Shown here piece after piece: positions 35,719 to 45,607 of a DNA stretch of 49,275 nucleotides. The stretch is from NCBI GenBank assembly GCA_028683355.1, contig JAQUIZ010000003.1, positions 1 through 49,275 on the forward strand, in the 5' to 3' direction. The position numbers were made by a program, and so were the translations under genes. Position 1 is the stretch's first letter. The number at the start of each line of letters is the position of its first letter. This stretch comes from Fermentimonas sp. (GTDB lineage: Bacteria; Bacteroidota; Bacteroidia; Bacteroidales; Dysgonomonadaceae). The notes beneath the pieces are model-generated. The model saw only the letters and a program-made list of their open reading frames with translations. It did no database searches and had not been told where the DNA came from.

Positions 35719-37107
35719 ATGAAGCTCAAAACTATATATAAGTTACTTATAATAACCTTTGTCGCAATACTCACTTTCTCTTGCAACGACACTCTGGATC
35801 AGGTAGGGTTCTCTATACAGCCCGAAAAAGACAGGCTGACTGTAGGGATTGACACTCTACAGCTTCAGGCACGAACAGTACAGGTTGATTCCATTTTTGG
35901 AAAAACAAACTATCCGGTACTCGGAGAATATGCAGATCCTGTTTTCGGTTCAATGAAGTCTGAGTATATTGCTGAGTTTTATCTTCCCAAAGGAATGGAG
36001 TTCAAAGAGGGAGCAGTAATCGATTCAGTAAGGGTAGAAATAGCCTACACATCAATGATTGGTGACTCTATTGCTCCTATGAGATTGTCTGTATATGAGG
36101 TTATAAAATCCTTAAAAGGGACGAATGATTATACTCACATTAACCCGGAACTATTTGCAGATATGAGTGCACCTCTGGGAGAGCAGAGCTTTACAGGGAG
36201 AAACTCAACTAACAGAATTAAATCATACACAGCTGAGGACTACTCCACTGTGACCTACAGAGAATATTTCATAAATGTTGAAGTGCCTAAGGCTATAGGA
36301 GAAGAGTTTCTTGAAGAATATAAGAAAGCAGGTCACGGTAAATTATCAGACACCGATACTTTCAGAGAGTTTTTCCCCGGCCTTTATTTCACAACCAGCT
36401 TTGGTAACAGTACAATTATTAGTGCGGATCTTACTTCACTTTTTGTGCACTACCATTATCTTGACGAAAAAGGTTCTTCAACCAAACAGGATACTATCCG
36501 CACAGATGTATTCAGATTAAATAACACTCCTGAAGTCAGACAAATTAACCACATCAAGAGCAGCAATGATGAACTGCTTATTGACAACTCAGAGGTTACC
36601 TATATAAAAAGTCCCGCAGGTGTTAATACTGAGATCAAATTCCCAATTTCAGAGGTTCATGAGAATTTACAATCGATGGCGCTGAATCTTGTGAATTTTA
36701 CAGTTTATGCGTTACCTGATGAATCTGAAAATAAAATGGTGAAATTAAATCCACCGGATTATCTGCTTCTGGTTAACAAAGATTCATTAAGCGGATTTTT
36801 TGAAAATCGCAAATTAAGAGATAACGTAACAAGCTTTCTCTCTGAAAAGTTTGATCCTACAACATACTCCTACAAGTTCAATAATATTTCATCGATGATA
36901 AATTATTATAACCAGGAGAATAATGACGAGCCATACGATCTGGTTTATTATCTTATACCGGTTGAAGCTACCTATACAACAGTTCAACAGGGTTATTCCT
37001 CTCAGCAAATGCTCACCAAGATTCAAAATCTGATGTGGCCTACAGCTACTATATTAGATAAGAGGGAGGGTAGTTTGCAGTTGGAATTAATATTCAGTAA
37101 GCTTTAA
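35719..37107 (+). CDS. DUF4270 lipoprotein
   Basis: The 462-residue lipoprotein has its signal at residues 1-21 (IITFVAILTFSC, Cys22). The mature part begins NDTLDQVGFSIQPEKDRLTVG and continues with the DUF4270 features: a conserved YPVLGEYADPVFGSMKSEY segment, beta-rich text and LPKG. DUF4270 proteins are envelope lipoproteins restricted largely to Bacteroidota, with unknown function. I use the ATG at 35719 and not the TTG at 35710, because it directly opens the signal peptide. The gene follows the GT5-like gene by 140 bases. The end abuts a convergent ruvB with a weak stem-loop between them. Confidence 0.85.
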   Translation: MKLKTIYKLLIITFVAILTFSCNDTLDQVGFSIQPEKDRLTVGIDTLQLQARTVQVDSIFGKTNYPVLGEYADPVFGSMKSEYIAEFYLPKGMEFKEGAVIDSVRVEIAYTSMIGDSIAPMRLSVYEVIKSLKGTNDYTHINPELFADMSAPLGEQSFTGRNSTNRIKSYTAEDYSTVTYREYFINVEVPKAIGEEFLEEYKKAGHGKLSDTDTFREFFPGLYFTTSFGNSTIISADLTSLFVHYHYLDEKGSSTKQDTIRTDVFRLNNTPEVRQINHIKSSNDELLIDNSEVTYIKSPAGVNTEIKFPISEVHENLQSMALNLVNFTVYALPDESENKMVKLNPPDYLLLVNKDSLSGFFENRKLRDNVTSFLSEKFDPTTYSYKFNNISSMINYYNQENNDEPYDLVYYLIPVEATYTTVQQGYSSQQMLTKIQNLMWPTATILDKREGSLQLELIFSKL

Positions 37108-37148
37108 TTTCTATAAGATCTTAAACTGTTAAAATAGAAGGTATTAAA
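37103..37148. terminator. Weak stem-loop between DUF4270 gene and ruvB
   Basis: TTTAAT+TTCTAT (37103-37114) can pair with ATAGAA and ATTAAA (37134-37139, 37143-37148) with a 3-base bulge and a 19-base loop. It is AT-rich and weak, but it is the only structure in the 43-base convergent gap. Confidence 0.3.
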
Positions 37149-37150
37149 TT

Positions 37151-38179
37151 TCAGAACAAAAAGCCTTGTTCATTACCGTTTTTATTTCGTCCAAGGTGTT
37201 GGTATGCCAGATCAGTAACTTCTCTTCCGCGTGGTGTACGCTTGATAAAGCCCTCCTTAATTAAAAAGGGTTCATAAACCTCCTCAATTGTCCCCGGATC
37301 ATCTCCTACAGCTGTTGCAATTGTGGTAATACCTACAGGTCCCCCTTTGAATTTATCGATGATTGTAAGAAGAATTTTGTTGTCAATCTCATCCAAACCA
37401 TACTTATCAATATTAAGGGCTTCTAGGGCATATGTTGATATAGATTTATCTATTGATCCGTTACCTTTTACCTGAGCAAAATCCCTGACTCGCCTGAGCA
37501 AAGCATTAGCAATTCTGGGTGTACCGCGACTTCTTGATGCTATCTCCTCTGCAGCATTATCCTCACATCTGATTTTTAGAATATCTGCAGACCTAAGTAC
37601 AATCCCTGTCAGAGTCTCTGAGTCGTAATACTCCAGATGCATATTAATTCCGAATCGTGCTCTCAGAGGACTTGTCAGCAAACCACTTCTGGTTGTAGCC
37701 CCAACTAAAGTGAACGGATTAAGGTCAATTTGTATAGAACGGGCACTCGGACCTTTATCAATCAAAATATCAATCCGATAGTCCTCCATTGCACTATACA
37801 AGTATTCTTCGACAATAGGCGATAAACGGTGTATCTCATCAATAAACAACACATCGTTCTCTTCTAATGAGGTTAAAATACCTGCCAGATCTCCCGGCTT
37901 ATCAAGAACAGGACCGGATGTGATTTTAAATCCGACACCTAACTCATTTGCTATAATATTGGCTAAAGTTGTTTTACCCAATCCAGGAGGCCCGTGAAGT
38001 AATACATGGTCGAGAGATTCTCCACGTATACGTGCGGCACTGACAAAAATCTTCAGATTCTCTACAAGCTTGTTCTGCCCCTTGAATCCGCTAAAAGTAA
38101 GCGGGCGCAAAGTCAATTCAAAATCACTTTCGGTCTCCTGAAAACTGTTGTTACTGCGTATATCAAAATTCTCTTCCAT
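37151..38179 (-). CDS. ruvB: Holliday junction helicase RuvB
   Basis: The 342-residue AAA+ protein has Walker A GPPGLGKT (63-70) and Walker [12 protein letters not shown] (about residue 110). Sensor text is [21 protein letters not shown]. The C-terminal winged-helix region is [25 protein letters not shown], ending in RTPRGR. It drives branch migration of Holliday junctions together with RuvA in the cytosol. ruvA and ruvC are not adjacent, which is usual in Bacteroidota. The gene lies 24 bases after queG, so the two probably share a transcript. Confidence 0.97.
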   Translation of the reverse strand: MEENFDIRSNNSFQETESDFELTLRPLTFSGFKGQNKLVENLKIFVSAARIRGESLDHVLLHGPPGLGKTTLANIIANELGVGFKITSGPVLDKPGDLAGILTSLEENDVLFIDEIHRLSPIVEEYLYSAMEDYRIDILIDKGPSARSIQIDLNPFTLVGATTRSGLLTSPLRARFGINMHLEYYDSETLTGIVLRSADILKIRCEDNAAEEIASRSRGTPRIANALLRRVRDFAQVKGNGSIDKSISTYALEALNIDKYGLDEIDNKILLTIIDKFKGGPVGITTIATAVGDDPGTIEEVYEPFLIKEGFIKRTPRGREVTDLAYQHLGRNKNGNEQGFLF

Positions 38180-38202
38180 AGTGTATATTGATACAAAAAT
38201 AG

Positions 38203-39123
38203 TTATTTATTGCGGTTTTTGGAAATTGCTGTTACATTTCGCTTTAAACCAGCAAATTTTGTCCTCTTTACAGCAGAACCTCTGAAAAGCAATTGATACT
38301 CTTCTTCACTCATTTCTCTCAACTTAATCAAATCTATTGACAAGAAATCTTCTGAAGGCATAAATTCAGGTGTACCATGAGGATTAGACAATCTATTCCA
38401 CGGACATACTTTCTGGCAAATATCGCAACCAAAAACATAGTTTTTTAATCTGGGTGCAATTTCAGGTGAAATTTCACCTCTGTTTTCTATAGTCTGATAT
38501 GAAATACATTTGTTAGCATTTACCAGAAAGGGCATTTCTATAGCATCTGTGGGACAAGCATCAATGCACCGCATACAGCTACCGCAGTTTTCAGATATCG
38601 GCGAATCATAATCGAGTTCATGGTCGATGATTAATTCTCCCAGAAAAAAAAACGATCCTTTACCGGGGATTATCAGTAAAGTATTTTTACCAATAAACCC
38701 AATGCCTGCCTGAGCAGCCCAAAACCTTTCTAATACAGGTGCAGAGTCAGAGAAACACCTTCCCGTCACATTCGGATGCCTCAGACGTATGAATTCAAAC
38801 AATTGCTTAAGCTTGCCCTTAACCACATCGTGATAATCTTTCCCGTAAGCATAATAGGCAAACTGAGGTGCGTGTGACGGTTGTTTTTTATGAGGATAAT
38901 AGTTTAGTGCAACAGATACTATAGATTTAGCACCATCTACGAGTAACCGGGGATCGAGTCTTTTTTCGATATTCCGCTCCATATAGCTCATTGTAGCTTG
39001 GTGATTACCGTCTAACCATCTCATATAGCGGTCTTCCTCACCTGAATCCACGGCACGACAAATACCACATGCGTCAAATCCAAGTCTTAAAGCCTCTTCT
39101 TTTATTTCTTCTGAAAAAGTCAT
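38203..39123 (-). CDS. queG: Epoxyqueuosine reductase QueG
   Basis: The 306-residue protein has the DUF1730 start ([22 protein letters not shown]) and two 4Fe-4S ferredoxin motifs, [12 protein letters not shown] and [10 protein letters not shown]. Binding site text includes [27 protein letters not shown]. QueG reduces epoxyqueuosine to queuosine in tRNA using a cobalamin cofactor. It lacks the C-terminal HEAT-repeat extension of the E. coli enzyme (379 residues), as is normal in Bacteroidota. It is the first gene before ruvB. Confidence 0.93.
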   Translation of the reverse strand: MTFSEEIKEEALRLGFDACGICRAVDSGEEDRYMRWLDGNHQATMSYMERNIEKRLDPRLLVDGAKSIVSVALNYYPHKKQPSHAPQFAYYAYGKDYHDVVKGKLKQLFEFIRLRHPNVTGRCFSDSAPVLERFWAAQAGIGFIGKNTLLIIPGKGSFFFLGELIIDHELDYDSPISENCGSCMRCIDACPTDAIEMPFLVNANKCISYQTIENRGEISPEIAPRLKNYVFGCDICQKVCPWNRLSNPHGTPEFMPSEDFLSIDLIKLREMSEEEYQLLFRGSAVKRTKFAGLKRNVTAISKNRNK

Positions 39124-39194
39124 TATTTTAATCTAATAATTTCAGATCCCATCTATTATGTAGAATTAATATTACGACACCTTTTTCAAAATTA

Positions 39195-39202
39195 CAAAAA
39201 TA
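39195..39202 (-). promoter_or_regulatory. -7 box for queG-ruvB
   Basis: On the minus strand this reads TATTTTTG, matching TAnnTTTG, about 71 bases upstream of queG. A second overlapping match (TAATTTTG) lies at 39187-39194. No -33 element is obvious. Confidence 0.45.
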
Positions 39203-39279
39203 AGTGCGATTTAGCAGTGTTTAAAAGGTAATAAAATGAACTCTCATTTGTTTATCCTAACACTTCTGAAAAAAATGCC

Positions 39280-39287
39280 TATTTTTG
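39280..39287 (+). promoter_or_regulatory. -7 box for the Wzx-like flippase gene
   Basis: TATTTTTG matches TAnnTTTG and ends 29 bases before the ATG at 39317. It makes a divergent promoter pair with the queG box 77 bases away. Confidence 0.55.
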
Positions 39288-39316
39288 CAATCACAATTGG
39301 CAACAAGTAACCTCTC

Positions 39317-40768
39317 ATGACGGAATCTTCACTAAAGAGTAAAACTATTCTGTCCCTTTTCTGGAGTTTTATTGATAAGTTTGGACAGCAACTCCTCAAT
39401 TTTGTGAGCATGTTGATCCTGATGAATATTATCAGTGCAAGAGAATACGGGATCATCGGTTCACTTGCAATTTTCATTGCATTTTCCTCAATCCTTATCG
39501 ATAGCGGTTTCGGCAGGGCCTTACTTAACAGGCAAAACTTAACAGATGAAGATTATTCGACAGTGTTTATTTTCAATATCTCACTGAGCTTTGGGTTATA
39601 TCTGTTGTTATTTATATCTGCACCCCTTTTAGGTGAGCTTTTCCACACTCCGGAGATTATACCTGTTGCAAGAATACTGTTTATTTCTATAGTACTGAAT
39701 GCATTCGGACTTATTCATCAGACATTATTAACTAAAAAGGCAGACTTCAAAGGTTTGTCAAAGATTAATCTCTTTGCACTACTGATTGCAGATATCATAG
39801 CAGTGATAATGGCAATTAACAACTTAGGTGTATGGGCTTTAGTATCTCAAACTCTGATATATGCCTTTTTCCGAACAGTTTTTCTATGGATATATTCAAG
39901 TTGGCGTCCTAAAACTAAATTCAGTAAAAAAAGATTGTCTGCCTTTTTCTCCTTTAGCAGTAAACTGCTTGCATCCAATACAATCTCCACAATTGCGAAT
40001 AATATCTATCCAAGTTTAATAGCAATGTTTTATCCCATGAATCAGGTAGCCTATTTTAATCAGGCAAAAAAATATCAGGATATCCCTTTTCTTACTATGT
40101 CTAATACATTTCGGTCGGTAGCTATGCTGATTTTATCTGAAGTAAACAGAGACAGCGCCAGGATGAAGAGAATAATGAGTAAAATGGTGAAATCCATTTC
40201 GTTTATCTCATTCCCGGTGGGATTTATAATGATAATAACAGCCGAATCCCTGTTTTTTCTCTTCTTTAAAGAAAAATGGCTTGAAGCGGTTCCATATTTC
40301 AGGGTACTTACATTTGCAGGTATGCTTTCCCCTTTTGTCTTTATTTTTAACGAACTATTTATTGCAAAAGAGAAGTCTTCATATTTCCTTGGAGTAGAAA
40401 TAATTAAAGCAGTTATTTTAATAATACTTATAATACTACTCCTCCCCCAAGGATTAATGGCTCTGGCAAGTAGTTGGGTGATTTATATTGTAATCACATT
40501 ACTTATTTCGGTAATCTTATCCGGTAAGCTTATAGGTTACAGTTCAATACAATTTTTAAAAGATATACTTCCATACATGGCAGTGGCTATTGTTTGCTCA
40601 GTTATATCATATCTGATCACACTTAACATTCAGAGTTCTCTACTATATATTCTCATAAATGCTGTTCTGACCGGAGGTTTATATATACTTTTCTGTAAAA
40701 TCATAAAACTGGAAATGTCAGAGGAGATCGAAAACTGGTTCTCTAACCTAAAAAAGAAAAGAAAATGA
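39317..40768 (+). CDS. Lipopolysaccharide/polysaccharide flippase (Wzx/MATE-like)
   Basis: The 483-residue protein has about 14 membrane segments. The opening SKTILSLFWSFIDKFGQQLLNF and LLNRQNLTDEDYSTVFIF are typical of the RfbX/MviM-type polysaccharide biosynthesis exporter (Polysacc_synt) family. It would flip a lipid-linked oligosaccharide across the inner membrane. No Wzy or glycosyltransferase genes are nearby, but it overlaps (ATGA) the start of a methyltransferase-like gene. Which glycan it serves is unknown. Confidence 0.85.
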   Translation: MTESSLKSKTILSLFWSFIDKFGQQLLNFVSMLILMNIISAREYGIIGSLAIFIAFSSILIDSGFGRALLNRQNLTDEDYSTVFIFNISLSFGLYLLLFISAPLLGELFHTPEIIPVARILFISIVLNAFGLIHQTLLTKKADFKGLSKINLFALLIADIIAVIMAINNLGVWALVSQTLIYAFFRTVFLWIYSSWRPKTKFSKKRLSAFFSFSSKLLASNTISTIANNIYPSLIAMFYPMNQVAYFNQAKKYQDIPFLTMSNTFRSVAMLILSEVNRDSARMKRIMSKMVKSISFISFPVGFIMIITAESLFFLFFKEKWLEAVPYFRVLTFAGMLSPFVFIFNELFIAKEKSSYFLGVEIIKAVILIILIILLLPQGLMALASSWVIYIVITLLISVILSGKLIGYSSIQFLKDILPYMAVAIVCSVISYLITLNIQSSLLYILINAVLTGGLYILFCKIIKLEMSEEIENWFSNLKKKRK

Positions 40769-41487
40769 AGGATTCATTACTATTCATACGTTTTGCTGCT
40801 CAATTTGCTATTGAAAACAGAACCTTAGTTCATATTAAACAATTCAGAAGATGGCATAAAGATAAAAAATCGGGGGACAGTACATTAAGTCGGGGATTGC
40901 CATGGATAACATATGATGCAATCAAATTCCTGGAGAAAATATGTAATAAAAGTATGAAAGTCTTTGAATGGGGTTCGGGAGGATCAACTATATTTTTTGC
41001 AACAAGATGTAAAGAGGTCACTTCTGTTGAGCACGATACATTTTGGATTCAATCTCTTAGAGAAAAAACAGAGGAACTCAACCTTAATAATATTACAATT
41101 AAAGGAGTTGAGGGTAAACCAATTAATAACTTTAACACATTAAATCCTGAAGATCCTGATGATTTTATTTCAAAAGAAAAGAAATCATCAGGACTTTCGT
41201 ATGAGGATTATGTAAAATCTATTGATAGCTACGAAAAGGGGTCTTTCGATATAATTGTAGTGGATGGACGTGCCCGTAATGCATGCATCAAAAGGGCCAT
41301 TCCACACATAAAAGCCGGAGGTTATCTGATAGTTGATAACAGTGACCGCAAATATTACCTGTCACCGTTCCCCAATCTTAATAACCCTGCCGAATGGGAA
41401 AAGAGAGTATTCATGGGGCCTGTATTTTTCCAGCACGCTTTCGGAAAGACAACTATATTTAAAAAACTAGTCAGTTCGCAAAGATAA
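40765..41487 (+). CDS. SAM-dependent methyltransferase-like protein
   Basis: The 240-residue soluble protein has a Rossmann-type SAM site. MKVFEWGSGGSTIFFA (about residues 70-85) fits the glycine-rich loop, VTSVEHD gives the acidic residue for the ribose, and FDIIVVDGRARNACIKRA followed by YLIVDNSDR supplies the later strands. The order suggests a class I methyltransferase of unknown target, perhaps for a glycan since the flippase gene overlaps it by 4 bases. It overlaps the rnr stop by 17 bases tail to tail. No recognised specificity motif is present. Confidence 0.7.
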   Translation: MKDSLLFIRFAAQFAIENRTLVHIKQFRRWHKDKKSGDSTLSRGLPWITYDAIKFLEKICNKSMKVFEWGSGGSTIFFATRCKEVTSVEHDTFWIQSLREKTEELNLNNITIKGVEGKPINNFNTLNPEDPDDFISKEKKSSGLSYEDYVKSIDSYEKGSFDIIVVDGRARNACIKRAIPHIKAGGYLIVDNSDRKYYLSPFPNLNNPAEWEKRVFMGPVFFQHAFGKTTIFKKLVSSQR

Positions 41488-43618
41488 AGTCCAGTTGCCT
41501 GCGCTCTAAATTTGCTTTAGCTACCTGAATAGTTACAGGTTGACCTAGTCTGTATTCTCTTTTAGTACGACGCCCTACCAACCTGTAATTTTTCTCATCC
41601 AATTCATAAAAATCATCATCCATCTCCCTGATAGGAATCATACCTTCGCATTTATTTTCGTTAATTTCAACATATATACCCCACTCTGTAACTCCAGAAA
41701 TTACACCATCATAAACCTTTCCAAGCTTGTCAGACATAAACTCAACCTGCTTGTATTTAATAGAATCACGCTCCGCATTTGCAGCAGTTTGCTCCATATC
41801 AGAGCAATGTTTACTCTCAGCTTCAAGTGAATTCTGATCTACGCTTTTACCACCATCAAGGTATCGTTCAAGTAAACGGTGAACAAGCATATCGGGGTAT
41901 CTGCGGATCGGTGAAGTAAAATGAGTGTAATAGTCAAACGCCAAACCATAATGCCCAACATTCTTTGTTGAATAAATGGCCTTTGACATAGTACGAATTG
42001 CAATAGTTTCCACAAGGTTCTCTTCCGGACGGCCCTGTACTTTGTCAAGTACAGAATTCAAACTTCTCGCTACTTCAGATTTAGTGCCTGATGTTTTCAT
42101 CTTATGCCCGAAACGAAGAATAAAAGCATTAAACGTATCCAGCTTTTCAGGATCAGGAACATCATGTACCCTATAAACAAATGGTTTTGCTTTCTTATCT
42201 TTAGGCACTTTGCCAATTGCTTCTGCAACTGTCCTGTTAGCCAGAAGCATCAATTCTTCTATCAGGTGATTTGCCTCTTTTGACTCCTTGAAAAATACTC
42301 CTAGAGGCTTACCTTTTTCATCAAGGTTAAATTCAACCTCATATCTCTCAAAATTTATTGCTCCACTTGCAAATCTTCTGTCACGTAACTGCTTTGCCAA
42401 ATCATTCAACTTAAGTATCTCAGAAGAGAAAGCACCTTTACCGGTTTCAATTACGGCCTGTGCTTCTTCATAAGTAAGTCTGCTATCCGATTTAATTACA
42501 GTGCGAACGATGCGGGACTTTTTGACTTCTGCTTTCTCATTCATATTGAATATCACAGAGAAGCACAATTTCTCCTCATTTGGTCTGAGAGAACACAAAC
42601 CATTACTTAATCTCTCAGGTAACATAGGAATTGTACGATCAACCAGATAAATTGATGTTGCTCTTTTCTCCGCTTCCTCATCAATCAGATCTCCCGGTTT
42701 CACATAATGTGTAACATCAGCAATATGCACCCCTACCTCCCACAGGTTTGGAGACAACTGTTGAAACGAGATCGCATCATCAAAATCCTTAGCATCTTTA
42801 GGGTCAATAGTTATTGTGAAAACATCCCTGAAATCTTCCCTTTTGGAAATCTCATTATCATCAATTTTATCAGATATTAAGTCAGCAAATTGCTCAACTT
42901 TCTCAGGATATTTATAGGGAAGATCGTATTGAGCCAAAATAGCATGCATCTCAGTATCATTCTGCCCCGGATTACCCAGAACATCTATCACCTTTCCAAC
43001 CGGATTATTAGCCTTCTCAGGCCACTCCACTATTTCCACAACTACCTTTTCACCGTTCTTAGCACCGTTAAGGTCTTCTTTGGGTATAAAAATATCGTTA
43101 GAAAGATACTTACTGTCCATTACAAGAAATGCAAAGTGCTTCTGAACTTCAAGAACTCCCACAAAACGGCTTTGTGCATGTTCTAGTATCTCAATTACTG
43201 CACCTTCAGTATCAGCACGTTTCCTTTTCGCAAGTAGCTGCACACGAACCCGGTCACCATTCATTGCATGCTTGCTATTACGCTCAGGTATATATATAAT
43301 ATTCCCGTCATCATCCGCAACAAAGAAGTTCTTCCCGTTACTTCTTCTTTCAAAGCGGCCTTCAAGTATCAGTCCTCTGTTATTAATCCTGTATCTTCCC
43401 CTGGATGATTCGAGTATCACCTCATCATCCCGCAATTTATCCAGTACTTTTATCAGCACTTTACGACCTTCCTCACCTCGTACATTTAATGCTGCTGCAA
43501 TTTGTTTATAATTGTATTGTTTGTCTTTATTTTCTGTCAGGAAATCAGTAACTGAGATGGTTAAATCTTTTTTTCTGGGCTTTGATAAAGGTTCCTGCGA
43601 GATTGCTTTTTTACTCAT
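41471..43618 (-). CDS. rnr: Ribonuclease R
   Basis: The 715-residue protein runs through an N-terminal winged-helix (YNYKQIAAALNVRGEEGRKVL), cold-shock domains (about 80-220), the RNB catalytic domain and a C-terminal S1 domain (KVYDGVISGVTEWGIYVEI). The catalytic text is ITIDPKDAKDFDDAIS with its aspartates, plus HIADVTHYV and RPNEEKLCFS. It digests structured RNA 3'-to-5'. The 5' side holds a perfect inverted repeat at 43647-43674. The 3' end overlaps the methyltransferase gene convergently. Length and domain order agree with RNase R rather than RNase II. Confidence 0.95.
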   Translation of the reverse strand: MSKKAISQEPLSKPRKKDLTISVTDFLTENKDKQYNYKQIAAALNVRGEEGRKVLIKVLDKLRDDEVILESSRGRYRINNRGLILEGRFERRSNGKNFFVADDDGNIIYIPERNSKHAMNGDRVRVQLLAKRKRADTEGAVIEILEHAQSRFVGVLEVQKHFAFLVMDSKYLSNDIFIPKEDLNGAKNGEKVVVEIVEWPEKANNPVGKVIDVLGNPGQNDTEMHAILAQYDLPYKYPEKVEQFADLISDKIDDNEISKREDFRDVFTITIDPKDAKDFDDAISFQQLSPNLWEVGVHIADVTHYVKPGDLIDEEAEKRATSIYLVDRTIPMLPERLSNGLCSLRPNEEKLCFSVIFNMNEKAEVKKSRIVRTVIKSDSRLTYEEAQAVIETGKGAFSSEILKLNDLAKQLRDRRFASGAINFERYEVEFNLDEKGKPLGVFFKESKEANHLIEELMLLANRTVAEAIGKVPKDKKAKPFVYRVHDVPDPEKLDTFNAFILRFGHKMKTSGTKSEVARSLNSVLDKVQGRPEENLVETIAIRTMSKAIYSTKNVGHYGLAFDYYTHFTSPIRRYPDMLVHRLLERYLDGGKSVDQNSLEAESKHCSDMEQTAANAERDSIKYKQVEFMSDKLGKVYDGVISGVTEWGIYVEINENKCEGMIPIREMDDDFYELDEKNYRLVGRRTKREYRLGQPVTIQVAKANLERRQLDFIFAN

Positions 43619-43646
43619 AATTCTTTTGATTTAGATTCCAATTGAT

Positions 43647-43674
43647 ACTAAAACAATACAAATACTGTTTTAGT
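43647..43674 (-). promoter_or_regulatory. Inverted repeat just upstream of rnr
   Basis: ACTAAAACA (43647-43655) and TGTTTTAGT (43666-43674) are perfect 9-base arms around 10 bases, 28 bases before the rnr start. It could be an operator or a leader hairpin in the mRNA. No TAnnTTTG box is clear; a near match, TTACTTTG, lies slightly further upstream. Confidence 0.4.
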
Positions 43675-43731
43675 TACGCAAAGTAATAAAAATTTCGCTA
43701 ATACTCTACTTTTAAATCATCAAGTAATTGT

Positions 43732-43739
43732 TATTTTTG
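43732..43739 (+). promoter_or_regulatory. -7 box deciding the epimerase start
   Basis: TATTTTTG matches TAnnTTTG. It overlaps the first base of the GTG at 43739, so that start cannot be used. The ATG at 43751 (or 43760) is the probable start. Confidence 0.6.
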
Positions 43740-43750
43740 TGATAGTTATT

Positions 43751-44773
43751 ATGAAACAGATGAACAACAAAAAGGTACTCATAACCGGGGCCAGCGGTTT
43801 TATCGGAAGCACGGCAGTTGATAAGGCACTTGAGCTGGGATACGATACCTGGGCTGGCATCAGAAAATCGAGTAGCCGAAAGTATTTATCGGATAGCCGC
43901 ATAAATTTTACATTTCTGGATTGCTCTAATAAAGAAAATCTAAAGAATCAGTTGAAAGATCTGACTGAGAATTATGGTAAGTTCGATTATATAATTCATA
44001 TAGCAGGTTTAACTAAAGCACTTCACAAATCAGACTTCGATGAAGTTAATTATGTACAGACCCGTAATTTAGCAGAATCACTTATAGAAATTGGGGCTGT
44101 CCCTGATGCTTTCGTCTTAATGAGTTCACTGAGTGCACTGGGCGCAGGTGACGAGAAAGGTTATACCCCGATAAACATTGAACATACTCCTAATCCAACC
44201 ACCTCATATGGAAAAAGTAAGCTCAAAGCAGAAAACTTTTTAAAGGGACTGAAAGACTTCCCTTACCTGATTATCAGGCCAACAGGTGTTTATGGCCCAC
44301 GCGACAAAGATTACTATATACTGATGAAAGCTGTTAAAAGCGGACTGGATGTTGGCGCAGGTTTAAAAAAACAGATACTCACCTTCATATACAGTGAAGA
44401 CCTTGTTGAAGTAATATTCAAACTGATAGAAAAGGGTCTGGTAAGGAGAGAATATATTGTTGCGGATGGCGATTTTTACACTGATACAGAGTTTAACCAA
44501 ATTGTACAGGACGCACTTGATAAAAAGCATGTAGTAAGATTAAAAATCCCTCTGTTTCTCGTTAAACCTGCTGCATGGATAAGTGAAAAAACTGCTTCTA
44601 TATTCGGCAAGGCATCTACATTTAACAGCGACAAATATCGTATTATGAAGCAACGTAACTGGGCATGTGACATCACCCCACTAAAAGAGGATATTAACTT
44701 TGAGCCTAAATACAGGTTGAGACAAGGTGTAGAGAAAACTGTTAAATGGTACAAAAATCAGGGCTGGCTTTGA
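43751..44773 (+). CDS. NAD-dependent epimerase/dehydratase (extended SDR)
   Basis: The 340-residue protein has the SDR nucleotide loop ITGASGFIGSTAVDKA at the N-terminus, LMSSLSALG, and the catalytic YxxxK in TSYGKSKLKAE. PTGVYGPRDKDYY is the usual segment after it. It probably acts on a nucleotide sugar or on a related substrate; specificity cannot be told from these motifs. Start chosen at 43751 because a -7 box ends at 43739. The gene is separate from dapB, which has its own promoter box. Distantly related Bacteroidota proteins are called dihydroflavonol-4-reductase-like, which is also possible. Confidence 0.8.
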   Translation: MKQMNNKKVLITGASGFIGSTAVDKALELGYDTWAGIRKSSSRKYLSDSRINFTFLDCSNKENLKNQLKDLTENYGKFDYIIHIAGLTKALHKSDFDEVNYVQTRNLAESLIEIGAVPDAFVLMSSLSALGAGDEKGYTPINIEHTPNPTTSYGKSKLKAENFLKGLKDFPYLIIRPTGVYGPRDKDYYILMKAVKSGLDVGAGLKKQILTFIYSEDLVEVIFKLIEKGLVRREYIVADGDFYTDTEFNQIVQDALDKKHVVRLKIPLFLVKPAAWISEKTASIFGKASTFNSDKYRIMKQRNWACDITPLKEDINFEPKYRLRQGVEKTVKWYKNQGWL

Positions 44774-44820
44774 AAAAACTTCTATTTTTCTCTTTAATAG
44801 TGTAAGTCAACCATTTTTTG

Positions 44821-44828
44821 TATTTTTG
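44821..44828 (+). promoter_or_regulatory. -7 box for dapB-lepB-wbqC
   Basis: TATTTTTG matches TAnnTTTG and ends 23 bases before the dapB start at 44852. No -33 match at normal distance. Confidence 0.6.
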
Positions 44829-44851
44829 CTATTCATAAGTATTGAAAATAA

Positions 44852-45583
44852 ATGAAAATAGCACTTATAGGTTACGGAAAGATGGGGCATGAGATTGAAA
44901 AAATTGCCCGCGAAAGAGGACATGAAATAGTTTGCACAATCGATATAAATGAAGAAGAGAAGTTTGGTTCAGATTCATTTAAAAGTGCTGATGTAGCAAT
45001 TGAATTCACTTCGCCCAAAAGTGCTCTTAGCAACTATAAGAATGCTTTTAAAGCAGGTGTCCCTGTAGTTTCAGGCACAACAGGCTGGCTTGAGCATTTA
45101 GATGAGATTAAAAATGAATGTGATAATAACGGAAAAACCTTTTTCTACGCCTCAAATTTTAGTCTTGGAGTAAATATCTTTTTTGCTCTCAACAACTATC
45201 TGTCGAAGCTGATGAATCAATTTCCCGACTATGATTTAAGCATGGAGGAGACTCATCATATTCATAAACTTGATGCTCCAAGTGGAACAGCAATTACTCT
45301 TGCTGAAAATATAGTGTCGAATGTAGACAGGATAAACGGCTGGGTATTGGAAGAAAATATCTCATCTGACTCTCCTGACAACAAACTAAAAATTAAATCA
45401 TTCCGCGAAGGTGAAGTACCAGGCATTCACACAGTAATATATGAATCTAAAGCCGATATCATAAAGATTACGCATGATGCTAAAAGTCGTAAGGGATTTG
45501 CACTTGGGGCTGTTCTTGCCGCTGAATTCACAAAAGGTAAGAAAGGGTTTCTTGGTATGAAAGACATGCTCGGGAACCTGTAA
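44852..45583 (+). CDS. dapB: 4-hydroxy-tetrahydrodipicolinate reductase DapB
   Basis: The 243-residue enzyme has the nucleotide loop ALIGYGKMGHEIE, SGTTGW, the SNFSLGVNIFF segment, and the DapB signature EETHHIHKLDAPSGTA with the catalytic HH pair. It reduces the dihydrodipicolinate precursor with NAD(P)H for lysine and diaminopimelate. The length agrees with the shorter Bacteroidota form. It begins the dapB-lepB-wbqC run (24-base gap to lepB). Confidence 0.95.
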   Translation: MKIALIGYGKMGHEIEKIARERGHEIVCTIDINEEEKFGSDSFKSADVAIEFTSPKSALSNYKNAFKAGVPVVSGTTGWLEHLDEIKNECDNNGKTFFYASNFSLGVNIFFALNNYLSKLMNQFPDYDLSMEETHHIHKLDAPSGTAITLAENIVSNVDRINGWVLEENISSDSPDNKLKIKSFREGEVPGIHTVIYESKADIIKITHDAKSRKGFALGAVLAAEFTKGKKGFLGMKDMLGNL

Positions 45584-45607
45584 TTATCAGAACAAAAAAT
45601 AAAGACT

